Assembly: GCF_002631205.1 (NCBI RefSeq) | Contig: NZ_PDLO01000002.1 | Location: 620,001-684,000 of the forward strand | Direction of reading: 5' to 3' | Length of the DNA stretch: 64,000 nucleotides | Source of the DNA: Neolewinella marina | GTDB taxonomy: Bacteria; Bacteroidota; Bacteroidia; Chitinophagales; Saprospiraceae | Part shown: one piece after another, positions 35,107 through 43,871 of the stretch | Layout of the letters: the number at the start of each line of letters is the position of its first letter | Numbering within the stretch: position 1 is the first letter of the stretch | The notes under the pieces: model-generated | Told to the model about the DNA's origin: nothing | Database searches by the model: none | Seen by the model: the letters and a program-made list of their open reading frames with translations, nothing else | Made by a program: the position numbers and the translations under genes

Positions 35107-38100
35107 ATGTTAGCTACAATCGTTCGTTTTTTCCTGGAAAACAAGGTAGTCGTCTGGCTCCTCCTGCTCGGCTTCGTCGGCTGGGGCGTGGCCACGGCGC
35201 CCTTTAATTGGGACGGCCTGGACTGGCTGCCCCGCGACCCCGTGGCCGTCGACGCCATCCCCGACATCGGGGAGAACCAACAAATCGTCTTTACCGACTG
35301 GCCGGGACAGTCGCCCCAGGACGTGGAGAACCAGGTGACCTACCCCCTGACCTCCGCCCTGCTGGGCATTCCCGGCGTGCAGTCGGTGCGCTCCACCTCC
35401 ATGTTCGGCTACTCGAGCATCTACCTCATTTTCGAGGAAGACGTGGAGTTTTACTGGTCGCGCAGCCGCATCCTGGAAAAGCTGAACAGCCTGCCGGGCG
35501 GGCTGCTCCCTGAAGGAGCCGTACCCGCCCTGGGCCCCGACGCCACCGCCCTGGGGCAGGTGTACTGGTATACCCTCGAAGGCCACAACCCCGAGGGCGA
35601 GCCGGTGGGGGGCTGGGACCTGGACGAGCTGCGCAGCATCCAGGATTTCTACGTCCGCTATGGACTCGCCGCCGCCGGTGGCGTCAGCGAGGTCGCCAGC
35701 ATCGGCGGTCACGTGAAGGAATACCAGGTGGACGTCGACCCCGAGAAGATGCGGGTGTACGGCATTACCCTCGACCAGGTGATGGCCGCCATCCGGGGCA
35801 GCAACCAGGACATCGGCGCGGCTACCCTGGAGATCAACCTGGCGGAGTACTTCGTGCGCGGACTGGGCTATTTGCAGAGCCTGGAAGACCTGGAGGCCGC
35901 CGTGGTTGCCGAGGCGAACAACGTGCCCATCCGGCTGGCTGACGTGGCGCGCGTAACCATAGGTCCCGCCGAGCGGCGGGGGCTGCTGGACAAGTCCGGC
36001 GCCGAGGCCGTGGGCGGAGTGGTTGTCGCACGCTTCGGCGCCAACCCTCTGGAAGTAATCGAGAACGTGAAGGCCCGCATTGGCGAACTGGCCCCGGGGC
36101 TGCCTACCCGCACCCTGGCCGACGGTACCGTGAGTCAGGTCACCATCGTACCCTTTTACGACCGCAGCAACCTGATCCGGGAAACCATCGGCACCCTGGA
36201 GGAGTCCCTCTCCCTGGAGATACTCATTACTGCGATCGTGATCATCCTGGTGCTGTTCAACCTGCGCTCCTCCCTGCTGGTGGCCAGCACCCTGCCGGTG
36301 GCGGTACTGATCTGCTTCATCGCCATGCGCTACTTCGGGGTGGACGCCAACATCGTGGCCCTGTCCGGCATCGCCATCGCCATCGGCACCATGGTGGATA
36401 TGGGCATCATTCTGGCGGAGAGTATGGTCAACCGCCTGGAGAACCCGCCCCCCGGAGAAAGCAAGCTCGAAAGCATCTACGAAGCGACCATGGAGGTGGC
36501 CTCGGCGGTATTGACGGCGGTGGCGACGACGGTAATCAGCTTCCTGCCGGTATTTACCATGGAGGCCGCCGAGGGCAAGCTGTTCCGCCCCCTGGCCTTC
36601 ACCAAGACCTTTGCCCTGGTGGCGGCCATCCTGGTCAGCATCGTCTTCATTCCCGCCCTGGCGCACCAGCTGTTTTCCCTGAGGGCGCGGCGGCGCGCGG
36701 GTGCCACTGTCAACCGTCCGCGCCCGGCCTACCTAACCTACGGCAAGCGGGCGGTGAATATTCTGCTGGCCCTTCTCCTGACCTGGCTGCTGGCCGGGAT
36801 CTGGATGCCCCTGGGGGTCGACGACAGCCAGTGGTTGAACTTTCTCTTCATCGTCGTGGTCGCCGGCGGATTCCTGGGTTTCTTCTGGGTGGTCATCCAC
36901 TTCTACGAGCAGATCCTGCGCTTCCTGCTGCGGGTGAAATATCTATTTCTACTGCTGATCGTCCTGATTACCGCCGCCGGCTTCGGGGTGTACCGGAGCA
37001 TCGGTGAAGAATTCATGCCCGCACTGGGCGAAGGAGCTTTCCTGCTCATGCCTACGGCCATGCCCCACGCCGGCGTCGCCGAAAACCTGAATAACCTCCG
37101 GACCCTCGACATGGCCGTCACCACCATTCCGGAAGTAGACATGATCGTGGGCAAGGCCGGCCGGGTAAACAGCGCCCTGGATCCGGCCCCGCTGTCCATG
37201 TACGAGAACGTCATTCAGTACAAAAGCGAGTACGCCACCGATGCGGACGGGCGCCGACTGCGGTTCCAGGTGGACGAGGAGGGCAACTGGGTAACCCGCT
37301 CCAGCAACTCCCGGTCGGACCAGTTGTCAGTGGACGACCTGATCCCGGACGGCAACGGCCGCTACTTCCGGCAGTGGCGGGACCACATCCGCAGCCCGGA
37401 TGACATTTGGCAGGAGATCGTCAGTGCGGTAAATCTCCCCGGGGTTACCTCGGCGCCAAAGCTGCAGCCCATCGAAACCCGCCTGGTGATGCTACAAACC
37501 GGTATGCGGGCCCCCATGGGCATCAAGGTCCGCGGTACCGACCTGGAGACCATCGAAGGGTTTGGCCTGGAACTTGAGCGCGAACTTAAAAACGTGGAAG
37601 GGGTAAAGGACGCCGCGGTATTCGCCGACCGGATCGTGGGCAAGCCCTACCTCCTCCTGGACATCAAGCGCGACGCCATCGCCCGCTACGGCCTCTCCAT
37701 CACGGAGGTGCAACAGCAGATCGAGACGGCGATCGGTGGTATGCCCCTCACTACCACGGTGGAGGGACGGGAACGCTACCAGGTGCGGCTGCGCTACCCC
37801 CGCGAACTACGCGACGACCCGTCCTCCATCAGCCGGATCCTGGTGCCGGTGGGCAACGGACAGCAGATCCCCCTGGGCGACTTCGTGGAGATCCGCTACG
37901 AGCAGGGCCCCCAGATGATCAAGAGCGAAGACGGCTTCCTGGTGGGTTACGTTCTCTTCGACAAGGAGGACGGCTACGCCGAAGTAGAGGTAGTCAACAA
38001 CGCCCAGGAGTACCTGGAATCGCTGGCCCGCACGGGCGAACTGGACGTCCCCCCGGGGGTCAGCTACCGATTCGCCGGCAACTACGAGCAGCAGGTGCGG

Positions 38101-38703
38101 GCCGACGCCCGGCTGATGCTGGTGCTGCCCATTGCCCTGTCGCTGATTTTCCTGATCCTGTACTTCCAGTTTAAGTCCGTGAGCACCACCCTGATGGTCT
38201 TCAGCGGAGTGTTTGTGGCCTTCAGCGGTGGCTTCCTCCTGCTGGCCGGTTACGCCGATCCGGACTTCCTGAACTTCAACTTCTTCGGCACCAACCTTCG
38301 CGATCTCTTCCAGATGCGCACCATCAACCTGAGCGTGGCGGTCTGGGTAGGCTTCCTGGCCCTCTTCGGCATCGCCACCGACGACGGGGTGCTGGTGGCC
38401 ACCTTCCTGCGCGACAGCTTCCAGCGCAATGAACCGACCACCGTAACCGAAGTCAGGGAGGCGGTGGTGGAAGGCGGCCTGCGGCGCGTCCGCCCTGCAC
38501 TCATGACCACCGCCACGACCATTCTGGCCCTGCTGCCGGTGCTCACGGCTACGGGCCGGGGGGCCGACATCATGGTCCCCATGGCCATTCCGAGCTTCGG
38601 GGGCATGCTGCTGCAGGTGGTTACCATGTTCACCGTGCCGGTGCTGTGGGCCATCCGGGAGGAGTGGAAAGTAAAACGTCGGATTAAACGAGCACAACGA
38701 TGA
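35107..38703 (+). CDS. cusA: CusA-type heavy-metal RND efflux permease
   Basis: The 1198-aa protein is a complete RND pump with two 6-TM halves and two large periplasmic loops. It starts MLATIVRFFLENKVVVWLLL. TM4 has GIAIAIGTMVDMGIILAES near residues 420-440, like the Cu+/Ag+ (HME4) group where CusA has GIAIAIGAMVDAA; the Zn/Co group would have DFGxxVDGA. IGEEFMPALGEGAFLLMP and further Met residues could form the methionine relay. It exports Cu+/Ag+ from periplasm or cytosol to TolC. Its stop overlaps the next ATG. Confidence 0.92.
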   Translation: MLATIVRFFLENKVVVWLLLLGFVGWGVATAPFNWDGLDWLPRDPVAVDAIPDIGENQQIVFTDWPGQSPQDVENQVTYPLTSALLGIPGVQSVRSTSMFGYSSIYLIFEEDVEFYWSRSRILEKLNSLPGGLLPEGAVPALGPDATALGQVYWYTLEGHNPEGEPVGGWDLDELRSIQDFYVRYGLAAAGGVSEVASIGGHVKEYQVDVDPEKMRVYGITLDQVMAAIRGSNQDIGAATLEINLAEYFVRGLGYLQSLEDLEAAVVAEANNVPIRLADVARVTIGPAERRGLLDKSGAEAVGGVVVARFGANPLEVIENVKARIGELAPGLPTRTLADGTVSQVTIVPFYDRSNLIRETIGTLEESLSLEILITAIVIILVLFNLRSSLLVASTLPVAVLICFIAMRYFGVDANIVALSGIAIAIGTMVDMGIILAESMVNRLENPPPGESKLESIYEATMEVASAVLTAVATTVISFLPVFTMEAAEGKLFRPLAFTKTFALVAAILVSIVFIPALAHQLFSLRARRRAGATVNRPRPAYLTYGKRAVNILLALLLTWLLAGIWMPLGVDDSQWLNFLFIVVVAGGFLGFFWVVIHFYEQILRFLLRVKYLFLLLIVLITAAGFGVYRSIGEEFMPALGEGAFLLMPTAMPHAGVAENLNNLRTLDMAVTTIPEVDMIVGKAGRVNSALDPAPLSMYENVIQYKSEYATDADGRRLRFQVDEEGNWVTRSSNSRSDQLSVDDLIPDGNGRYFRQWRDHIRSPDDIWQEIVSAVNLPGVTSAPKLQPIETRLVMLQTGMRAPMGIKVRGTDLETIEGFGLELERELKNVEGVKDAAVFADRIVGKPYLLLDIKRDAIARYGLSITEVQQQIETAIGGMPLTTTVEGRERYQVRLRYPRELRDDPSSISRILVPVGNGQQIPLGDFVEIRYEQGPQMIKSEDGFLVGYVLFDKEDGYAEVEVVNNAQEYLESLARTGELDVPPGVSYRFAGNYEQQVRADARLMLVLPIALSLIFLILYFQFKSVSTTLMVFSGVFVAFSGGFLLLAGYADPDFLNFNFFGTNLRDLFQMRTINLSVAVWVGFLALFGIATDDGVLVATFLRDSFQRNEPTTVTEVREAVVEGGLRRVRPALMTTATTILALLPVLTATGRGADIMVPMAIPSFGGMLLQVVTMFTVPVLWAIREEWKVKRRIKRAQR

Positions 38704-39956
38704 AGATCAACCCTATAACTGGTCCGCGTACCTCCGTTCCCCTCCGGCGTTGGAGCTTGCTCCCCTTCCTGTTCCTCCTGGGCGGGCTGCTGGGGGCTCA
38801 ACCGTTGGACAGCCTGCGGCAACTGCTGCGGGAAAACAACCCCGACCTCCAGGCGCTGGCATACGAATACCGGGCGAACCTGTCCGTCGGTCGCCAGATG
38901 TCGCAGCTGCCCGACCTGGAAATTGGCACCATGGTGTCCGTCATGCCCGTGGAAACCCGCCTCGGGCCCCAGGAGGCCCGCTTCGGCGCCACCCAGATGC
39001 TGCCCTGGCCGGGCACCCTGGCCGCTATGGCGGCCCTAGCCGATGCCCAGGCCCAGCCGGTACTGGAAGAGGCGGCGGCCATGCAACTCGACCTGATCTA
39101 CCAGCTGGAGACAAGCTACTTCGAGGTACTCGCCGCCGAGGCCAAGATTGAAGTACTCGACACCACCCTGCAGCTTTACCGCAGCCTGCGGCGCCTGGCC
39201 CTGAGCCGGGTCGAATCTTCGCGGGGCAGTTCGGTGGACGTCTACCGCGCCGAGGTGCAGCTCACGGCCGCCCAGCGCCGCATCCAGGAGTTGCAGGCGG
39301 AACAGGCGATGGCCTGGACGATGATCGAGGAATTGGTGAACCAGGAATTGCCCCGCGAAGCCTTTCCGGTCACCCCGCCCGTTGCCCGCCCCCTGCCGGC
39401 CAGGGAAGAACTGGAAGGCCATCCCTTGCTGCGCATCTTCCGTTTACAGGAAGAGATTTCCCGCCGGGCCGTCGCCCTGAACGACCTGGAGGCCCGGCCG
39501 GACTTTGGCGTAGGCGTAGATTACATGCTTGTGGGCAGGCGGATGGACATGCGGGTCAACGGCAACGGTCGCGACGCCATCATGCCCCGCGTGATGGTGA
39601 GCGTGCCGCTGAGCGGCGGCAAGTACCGGGCCAAGCGGGAGGAGGAACAACTCCGCCTGCAGTCCATCGCCTCCCAACGCGAGGCGGTAACCCGGCAACT
39701 GGTCGCCGCCCTGGAGCGGGCGGACATTGCCCGCCTGGATGCCGCGGCGCGGCTGTCCTTTCTGGCCGACCAGGTCGCTACCCTGGACGCCATCCTGCAG
39801 ATCGCCCGCAGTGAGTACGCCAACTCCCAGCGCCCCTTCGATGAATTGCTGGAAGTCCAGGACCAGCTCATCGACTACCGCCTCGAAGCCATTGAGGCCC
39901 AACGTACCCTTCTCATCCAGGCCGCCACCGTCGACCGCTACCTGCCCCGGCGCTAA
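38700..39956 (+). CDS. TolC-family outer-membrane efflux protein (CusC role)
   Basis: The 418-aa protein starts with an ATGA overlap with cusA. A signal peptide (RRWSLLPFLFLLGGLLGAQP) precedes two TolC-like repeats rich in long helices (VDVYRAEVQLTAAQRRIQEL and SEYANSQRPFDELLEVQDQL). Members form trimeric channels through the outer membrane and take substrate from the RND-MFP pair. Position between CusA and CusB makes it the outer-membrane partner. Confidence 0.88.
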   Translation: MKINPITGPRTSVPLRRWSLLPFLFLLGGLLGAQPLDSLRQLLRENNPDLQALAYEYRANLSVGRQMSQLPDLEIGTMVSVMPVETRLGPQEARFGATQMLPWPGTLAAMAALADAQAQPVLEEAAAMQLDLIYQLETSYFEVLAAEAKIEVLDTTLQLYRSLRRLALSRVESSRGSSVDVYRAEVQLTAAQRRIQELQAEQAMAWTMIEELVNQELPREAFPVTPPVARPLPAREELEGHPLLRIFRLQEEISRRAVALNDLEARPDFGVGVDYMLVGRRMDMRVNGNGRDAIMPRVMVSVPLSGGKYRAKREEEQLRLQSIASQREAVTRQLVAALERADIARLDAAARLSFLADQVATLDAILQIARSEYANSQRPFDELLEVQDQLIDYRLEAIEAQRTLLIQAATVDRYLPRR

Positions 39957-39968
39957 ATCCCAAGCGAT

Positions 39969-41738
39969 ATGAAAATTCAAGTCATTCTCTATATCCTGCT
40001 GGCGCTCCTGATCGGACTGTTTGGCGGATACCTGCTGTTCAGTGGAACGGAAGCCGCTTCCGCAACTGCCGGGGCCCACGACCACGGGGCGGAGGGCACC
40101 ACCTGGACCTGCTCCATGCACCCCCAGATTCAGCGGGACGAACCCGGTGATTGTCCGATCTGCGGTATGGACCTCATCCCCCTGGAAACCGGCGTAGGGT
40201 CCGACCCGACCATCCTCACCATGACGGAAGCCGCCGTGGCCCTGGCCCGGGTACGCACCACCACCGTTGGCGGCAGTGCGGAAGGCCCCGACGCCCCCGG
40301 ACCGGACACCCGCCGACTCACCGGTCGCCTGGCGCTGGACGAGCAATCTACCCAGGTGCAGGCCATCAACTACCCCGGCCGGCTTGAACGGTTGCGTATT
40401 ACCTATCCGGGGGAACAGGTTACCGCCGGGCAGCGCATCGCCACCATTTATTCTCCCGAACTGGTGGTGGCCCAGCAGGAACTGCTGGAGGCGCGCCGCC
40501 TGCAGGAGCTGTCGCCCGAGCTGCTGGTCGCCGCCCGCAACAAGCTGCGCAACCTAAAGATCACCGACGAGCAAATCGCCCAGATTGAGCAGTCCGGAGA
40601 GGTAATCACTGATTTCCCGGTGTACGCCGAGCGCAGCGGCACCGTGCTGGAAGTCCGCGCCCGGGTGGGCGACTACGTGAGCGCCGGACAGGCCCTCTAC
40701 ACCCTGACGAACCTCAGCCAGCTCTGGGCCCTGTTCGACGCCTACGAGCGGGATCTCGCGGCGGTGGACGTGGGCGACCGCGTGACCTTCACCGTAGCCT
40801 CCCTGCCCGGTGAGGAGTTCACCGCCCGGGTGACCTTCATCGACCCCCTGATCAACCCCGCCACCCGCACCGCCAGCATCCGCGCCGAGGTAGCCAACCG
40901 CCGCGGCAAGCTGAAACCCGAAATGTTCATCACCGGCACGATCGAGACGGGTTCCCCCCGCAGCGGATCACAAGCCGCCACCGAACTTTACGTGCCCCGC
41001 ACCGCCGTCCTCTGGACGGGCAACCGATCGGTGGTCTACGTGGAAGTGCCCGACGCCGAGGTGCCCACCTACCAGTTCCGGGAAGTGGAACTGGGCGCGG
41101 CTGCCGCCGGGGGGTACCAGGTACTCTCGGGCCTCGAGCGGGGGGAACGGGTGGTCACCAACGGCGTATTCCAGATCGATGCCGCCGCCCAGCTCAACAA
41201 CCAGTCCAGCATGATGAACCGCGATGTGGTCATCCGCGGCCGCGAACCCGGGGGTATGACCGCCATGACGCTGCCCGACTTCCGGGAACAGACGCCGGCC
41301 CCCTTCCGGGACCAGCTCACGGCCGTAGCCGAAGCCTACCTGCCCCTGAAGGACCGTATGGTCGCCTCCCAGCCGGCGGATGAGGACCTGCTGCTGCCCC
41401 TGCGGTCGGCCCTGGCGCGGGTGGATATGTCCCTACTGGAAGACCAGCCCCACCAGTTCTGGATGGAGCAGTTCAACGCCCTGAATTCCCACCTGGGCGC
41501 GCTCGCGGGTGCCGAGGAACTGGAGGAACAGCGCCGGGAATTCGGCTTCCTGTCCCAGGCCCTGATCAATACCCTGACGGCCTTCGGCGCCAACGATACC
41601 CTTTACGTTCAGCACTGCCCCATGGCCTTCGACAACGAGGGTGCCAACTGGCTCAGCGCTGACCCGGCCATCCGCAACCCCTACTTCGGGGACGCGATGC
41701 TGACCTGCGGCTCTACCCTGGATACCCTTACCCAATAA
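39969..41738 (+). CDS. cusB: CusB-type membrane fusion protein with heavy-metal-binding and DUF3347 domains
   Basis: The 589-aa protein has an N-terminal anchor (ILYILLALLIGLFGGYLLF). A heavy-metal-binding module follows with TCSMHPQIQRDEPGDCPICG near residues 48-67. Then come the barrel-sandwich (LSQLWALFDAYERD) and beta-barrel domains of a periplasmic adaptor. After about residue 430 it continues into a DUF3347 domain (DQLTAVAEAYLPLKDRMVAS to HCPMAFDNEGANWLSADPAI and MLTCG). The Cys/Met/His sites suggest it hands Cu+ to the pump. The DUF3347 fusion is also present as a separate gene at 42405. Confidence 0.9.
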   Translation: MKIQVILYILLALLIGLFGGYLLFSGTEAASATAGAHDHGAEGTTWTCSMHPQIQRDEPGDCPICGMDLIPLETGVGSDPTILTMTEAAVALARVRTTTVGGSAEGPDAPGPDTRRLTGRLALDEQSTQVQAINYPGRLERLRITYPGEQVTAGQRIATIYSPELVVAQQELLEARRLQELSPELLVAARNKLRNLKITDEQIAQIEQSGEVITDFPVYAERSGTVLEVRARVGDYVSAGQALYTLTNLSQLWALFDAYERDLAAVDVGDRVTFTVASLPGEEFTARVTFIDPLINPATRTASIRAEVANRRGKLKPEMFITGTIETGSPRSGSQAATELYVPRTAVLWTGNRSVVYVEVPDAEVPTYQFREVELGAAAAGGYQVLSGLERGERVVTNGVFQIDAAAQLNNQSSMMNRDVVIRGREPGGMTAMTLPDFREQTPAPFRDQLTAVAEAYLPLKDRMVASQPADEDLLLPLRSALARVDMSLLEDQPHQFWMEQFNALNSHLGALAGAEELEEQRREFGFLSQALINTLTAFGANDTLYVQHCPMAFDNEGANWLSADPAIRNPYFGDAMLTCGSTLDTLTQ

Positions 41739-41749
41739 CCAGCGACCCG

Positions 41750-42322
41750 ATGACCAAAACGCAAACCGTCTACATTGACCACATGGTCTGTGACCGATGT
41801 AAAACCGCCGTCCGTCAGATCGCAACGAACCTGGGATGGCGCATTCAATCGCTCGAACTCGGTCGCCTCACTGGCGTCCCTCCCCGCTCCACCGAGGAGC
41901 AGCTGGACAGCCTCGCCGAACAGCTGGCCACCGTGGGCTTCCGCCTCCGGCAGGGTTCCGGCGATGTGATCAGCCGCATCAAGGGTCTGATCATCGCCTT
42001 TGTGTACGACGACCTGGCCAACTCCTCTACCCGGATTTCCGACCTGATCACCCAGGACATCGGCCAGAGCTACCCCCACCTGAGCCGCCTCTTCAAGCGG
42101 GAGGAAGGCCGCACCATTACGGAGTTCTACCGAATCCAGCGCATGGAGCGGGCACGCAGGCTCCTGGTCACCACCGATGAACAGGTTTCCCTGATCGCTT
42201 ACCGGCTGCACTATGCCACTTGCGGGCGGTTTACTGCGGCCTTCCGGGAAGCTACCGGGCTCTCCCCTACTGAGTTCCGTGAACGGGGAGAATACCAGCC
42301 CAAAGCCCTGGACAGCCTATAA
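41750..42322 (+). CDS. HMA-like domain fused to AraC-type DNA-binding domain, putative copper sensor
   Basis: The 190-aa protein has two parts. Residues 1-70 (TVYIDHMVCDRCKTAVRQIA) resemble a heavy-metal-associated domain with a CDRC site. From about residue 80 a pair of helix-turn-helix motifs (HLSRLFKREEGRTITEFYRI, VSLIAYRLHYATCGRFTAAF then EATGLSPTEF) mark an AraC domain. Metal binding to the first part may control DNA binding by the second. The gene lies 11 bp after cusB, so it is likely in the efflux operon and its target may be this or the next promoter. Confidence 0.8.
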   Translation: MTKTQTVYIDHMVCDRCKTAVRQIATNLGWRIQSLELGRLTGVPPRSTEEQLDSLAEQLATVGFRLRQGSGDVISRIKGLIIAFVYDDLANSSTRISDLITQDIGQSYPHLSRLFKREEGRTITEFYRIQRMERARRLLVTTDEQVSLIAYRLHYATCGRFTAAFREATGLSPTEFRERGEYQPKALDSL

Positions 42323-42404
42323 AAGCAAATTTTCGCAACTCTTATCAAACAATGAGAAAGCACCTTACCTAAATAAGGGGTTTCTCTAAAACCAGTGTAT
42401 CGTT

Positions 42405-42929
42405 ATGATTATCAAGTATCTGCCTCTTCTCCCTCTCGTTATTCTGACCGCCTGCTCGGACGGTTCGACCACGGAAAACGCCACCGAAGTGGGTCTGGAC
42501 ACCCCGACCGAGACCGTAGCCCGGGCCGACGCCGAGTTCCAGGACCCCCTGGTTGACAAGGTGTTCCAGAACTACCTCACCCTGCGTAGTGCGCTGGTGG
42601 ACTCCGACCAGGCCGCCGCCGCCACCGCCGCGGGCAACATGGCCGACACCTTCACCGAAGACCGCGCCGAGCTGCGTACCCTGGCCCAGCAGATCGCCGA
42701 CGCCGGTGACCTGGAAGTCCAGCGGGAGCACTTCCGCGAACTGACCGGCCAACTGGGCGACCTGCTCGAATCCGGCCTGTCGGCCGGCACCATCTACCGG
42801 ATGCATTGCCCCATGGCCTTCGACGGCGAGGGCGGCGACTGGTACTCGGAAGTCGACCAGGTCCGCAACCCCTACTACGGGGAAAAAATGCTGACCTGCG
42901 GCAAGGTGGAAGAGACCATCCAGATGTAG
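42405..42929 (+). CDS. DUF3347 lipoprotein
   Basis: A lipobox signal (MIIKYLPLLPLVILTACSDG, Cys at residue 17) begins a 174-aa protein made of a DUF3347 domain: VDKVFQNYLTLRSALVDSDQ, then MHCPMAFDGEGGDWYSEVDQ and MLTCGKVEE. The MHCPMAF motif is the same as in the C-terminus of CusB. DUF3347 proteins are thought to bind copper in the periplasm, but proof is limited. The intergenic stretch 42323-42404 holds an inverted repeat CCTTA-N6-TAAGG at 42363-42378 that could be an operator. Confidence 0.85.
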   Translation: MIIKYLPLLPLVILTACSDGSTTENATEVGLDTPTETVARADAEFQDPLVDKVFQNYLTLRSALVDSDQAAAATAAGNMADTFTEDRAELRTLAQQIADAGDLEVQREHFRELTGQLGDLLESGLSAGTIYRMHCPMAFDGEGGDWYSEVDQVRNPYYGEKMLTCGKVEETIQM

Positions 42930-43006
42930 GAATCTCTCCTACCCCCCTTTGCTTTACGGCGGCGGTACGGCACCCGCGTACCGCCGCCCTCTAAAACTGC
43001 CACACT

Positions 43007-43459
43007 ATGAATCCCTACCTGAAATTTGGCCTGATGATGGCCGTTTCCTTCGTGGTCATGTACGCGGCCATGTTCTTCAACGTGGACGTCTTCGACCACA
43101 TCCTCCTCAGCCCTACCCGTACCTACATGACCTTCCTTATGATCACTCCCATGGTGGTGATCATGATGGGCTTCATGTGGGGCATGTACAAGAACAAGCT
43201 CTACAACTGGCTCATCATCGGGGCCGCGGTGGTGACTTTCGTGCTCTGCTTCATCGGACTGCGGCAGCAGACCTTCGTGAGCGACGAGCAATGGATGAAG
43301 GCCATGATCCCCCACCACTCCTCCGCCATCATGGTGAGCCAGAAGGCCCACCTGAGCGACCCCCAGGCCATCAAACTCGCCGAAGAAATTATCGAAGCCC
43401 AGGAGCGGGAGATCGCCGAGATGCGGCGCATCCTCTACCGCCTGGAGCAGGAAGACTAA
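43007..43459 (+). CDS. DUF305 domain membrane protein
   Basis: The 150-aa protein has three N-terminal hydrophobic segments (MMAVSFVVMYAAMFF, FLMITPMVVIMMGFM, WLIIGAAVVTFVLCF) rich in Met, then a DUF305 helical domain with MIPHHSSAIMVSQKAHL. DUF305 is a ferritin-like bundle with a conserved HH that is often found with copper genes. It may bind copper in the periplasm. It lies 77 bp after DUF3347 and 17 bp before the cysteine-rich protein. Confidence 0.85.
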   Translation: MNPYLKFGLMMAVSFVVMYAAMFFNVDVFDHILLSPTRTYMTFLMITPMVVIMMGFMWGMYKNKLYNWLIIGAAVVTFVLCFIGLRQQTFVSDEQWMKAMIPHHSSAIMVSQKAHLSDPQAIKLAEEIIEAQEREIAEMRRILYRLEQED

Positions 43460-43476
43460 CCAAACCCGTTTTACCT

Positions 43477-43806
43477 ATGAGTGCTTTAATAAACACCAAA
43501 TACCTGGACTGTATCGAAGCCTGCCAGGCCTGCCTGATCGACTGCAAGGTGTGCCTGAGCAAAATGGCCACGATGGAATCCAAAAACGACTGCCCCTACT
43601 GCTGCGTGCAGGCCATCGACGTGCTGCAGGCTACCATCGGACTAATGGCGGCCGACAGCAAGTTCGCCGTGGAGCACTGCCAGCTCTGTGCCAAGGTGTG
43701 CGAATACTGCGCCAAGCACTGCGCCGAGCACGACGAAGACTGGTGCCAGCGCTGCGCCGAAAGCTGCCGCAAGTGCGTCGAGGAATGTCGCAAACTGGCT
43801 GCTTAA
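43477..43806 (+). CDS. Four-helix-bundle copper-storage-like protein (DUF326/Csp), cytosolic
   Basis: I find this 109-aa gene from the ATG at 43477 to the TAA at 43806; it lies within a longer open frame. It carries about 21 cysteines spaced along helices: CIEACQACLIDCKVC, CPYCC, CQLCAKVCEYCAKHC, then CQRCAESCRKC. Csp proteins line the inside of a tetramer of four-helix bundles with thiols and store many Cu+ ions. No signal peptide or Tat motif is seen, so this would be a cytosolic Csp3-like form. An intrinsic terminator lies 8 bp after the stop. Confidence 0.88.
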   Translation: MSALINTKYLDCIEACQACLIDCKVCLSKMATMESKNDCPYCCVQAIDVLQATIGLMAADSKFAVEHCQLCAKVCEYCAKHCAEHDEDWCQRCAESCRKCVEECRKLAA

Positions 43807-43813
43807 GCCCGAA

Positions 43814-43845
43814 GGCGCTGCACCATCCGGTGCAGCGCCTTTTTT
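43814..43845 (+). terminator. Rho-independent terminator after the Csp-like gene
   Basis: An 11-bp perfect stem (GGCGCTGCACC/GGTGCAGCGCC) with a 4-nt loop is followed by six T residues. It should end the transcript coming from the cus-type block. It lies only 27 bp before the next ATG, leaving little room for a separate promoter. Confidence 0.9.
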
Positions 43846-43871
43846 ATTTCCTCACCCGTTCACCCGCCGCC

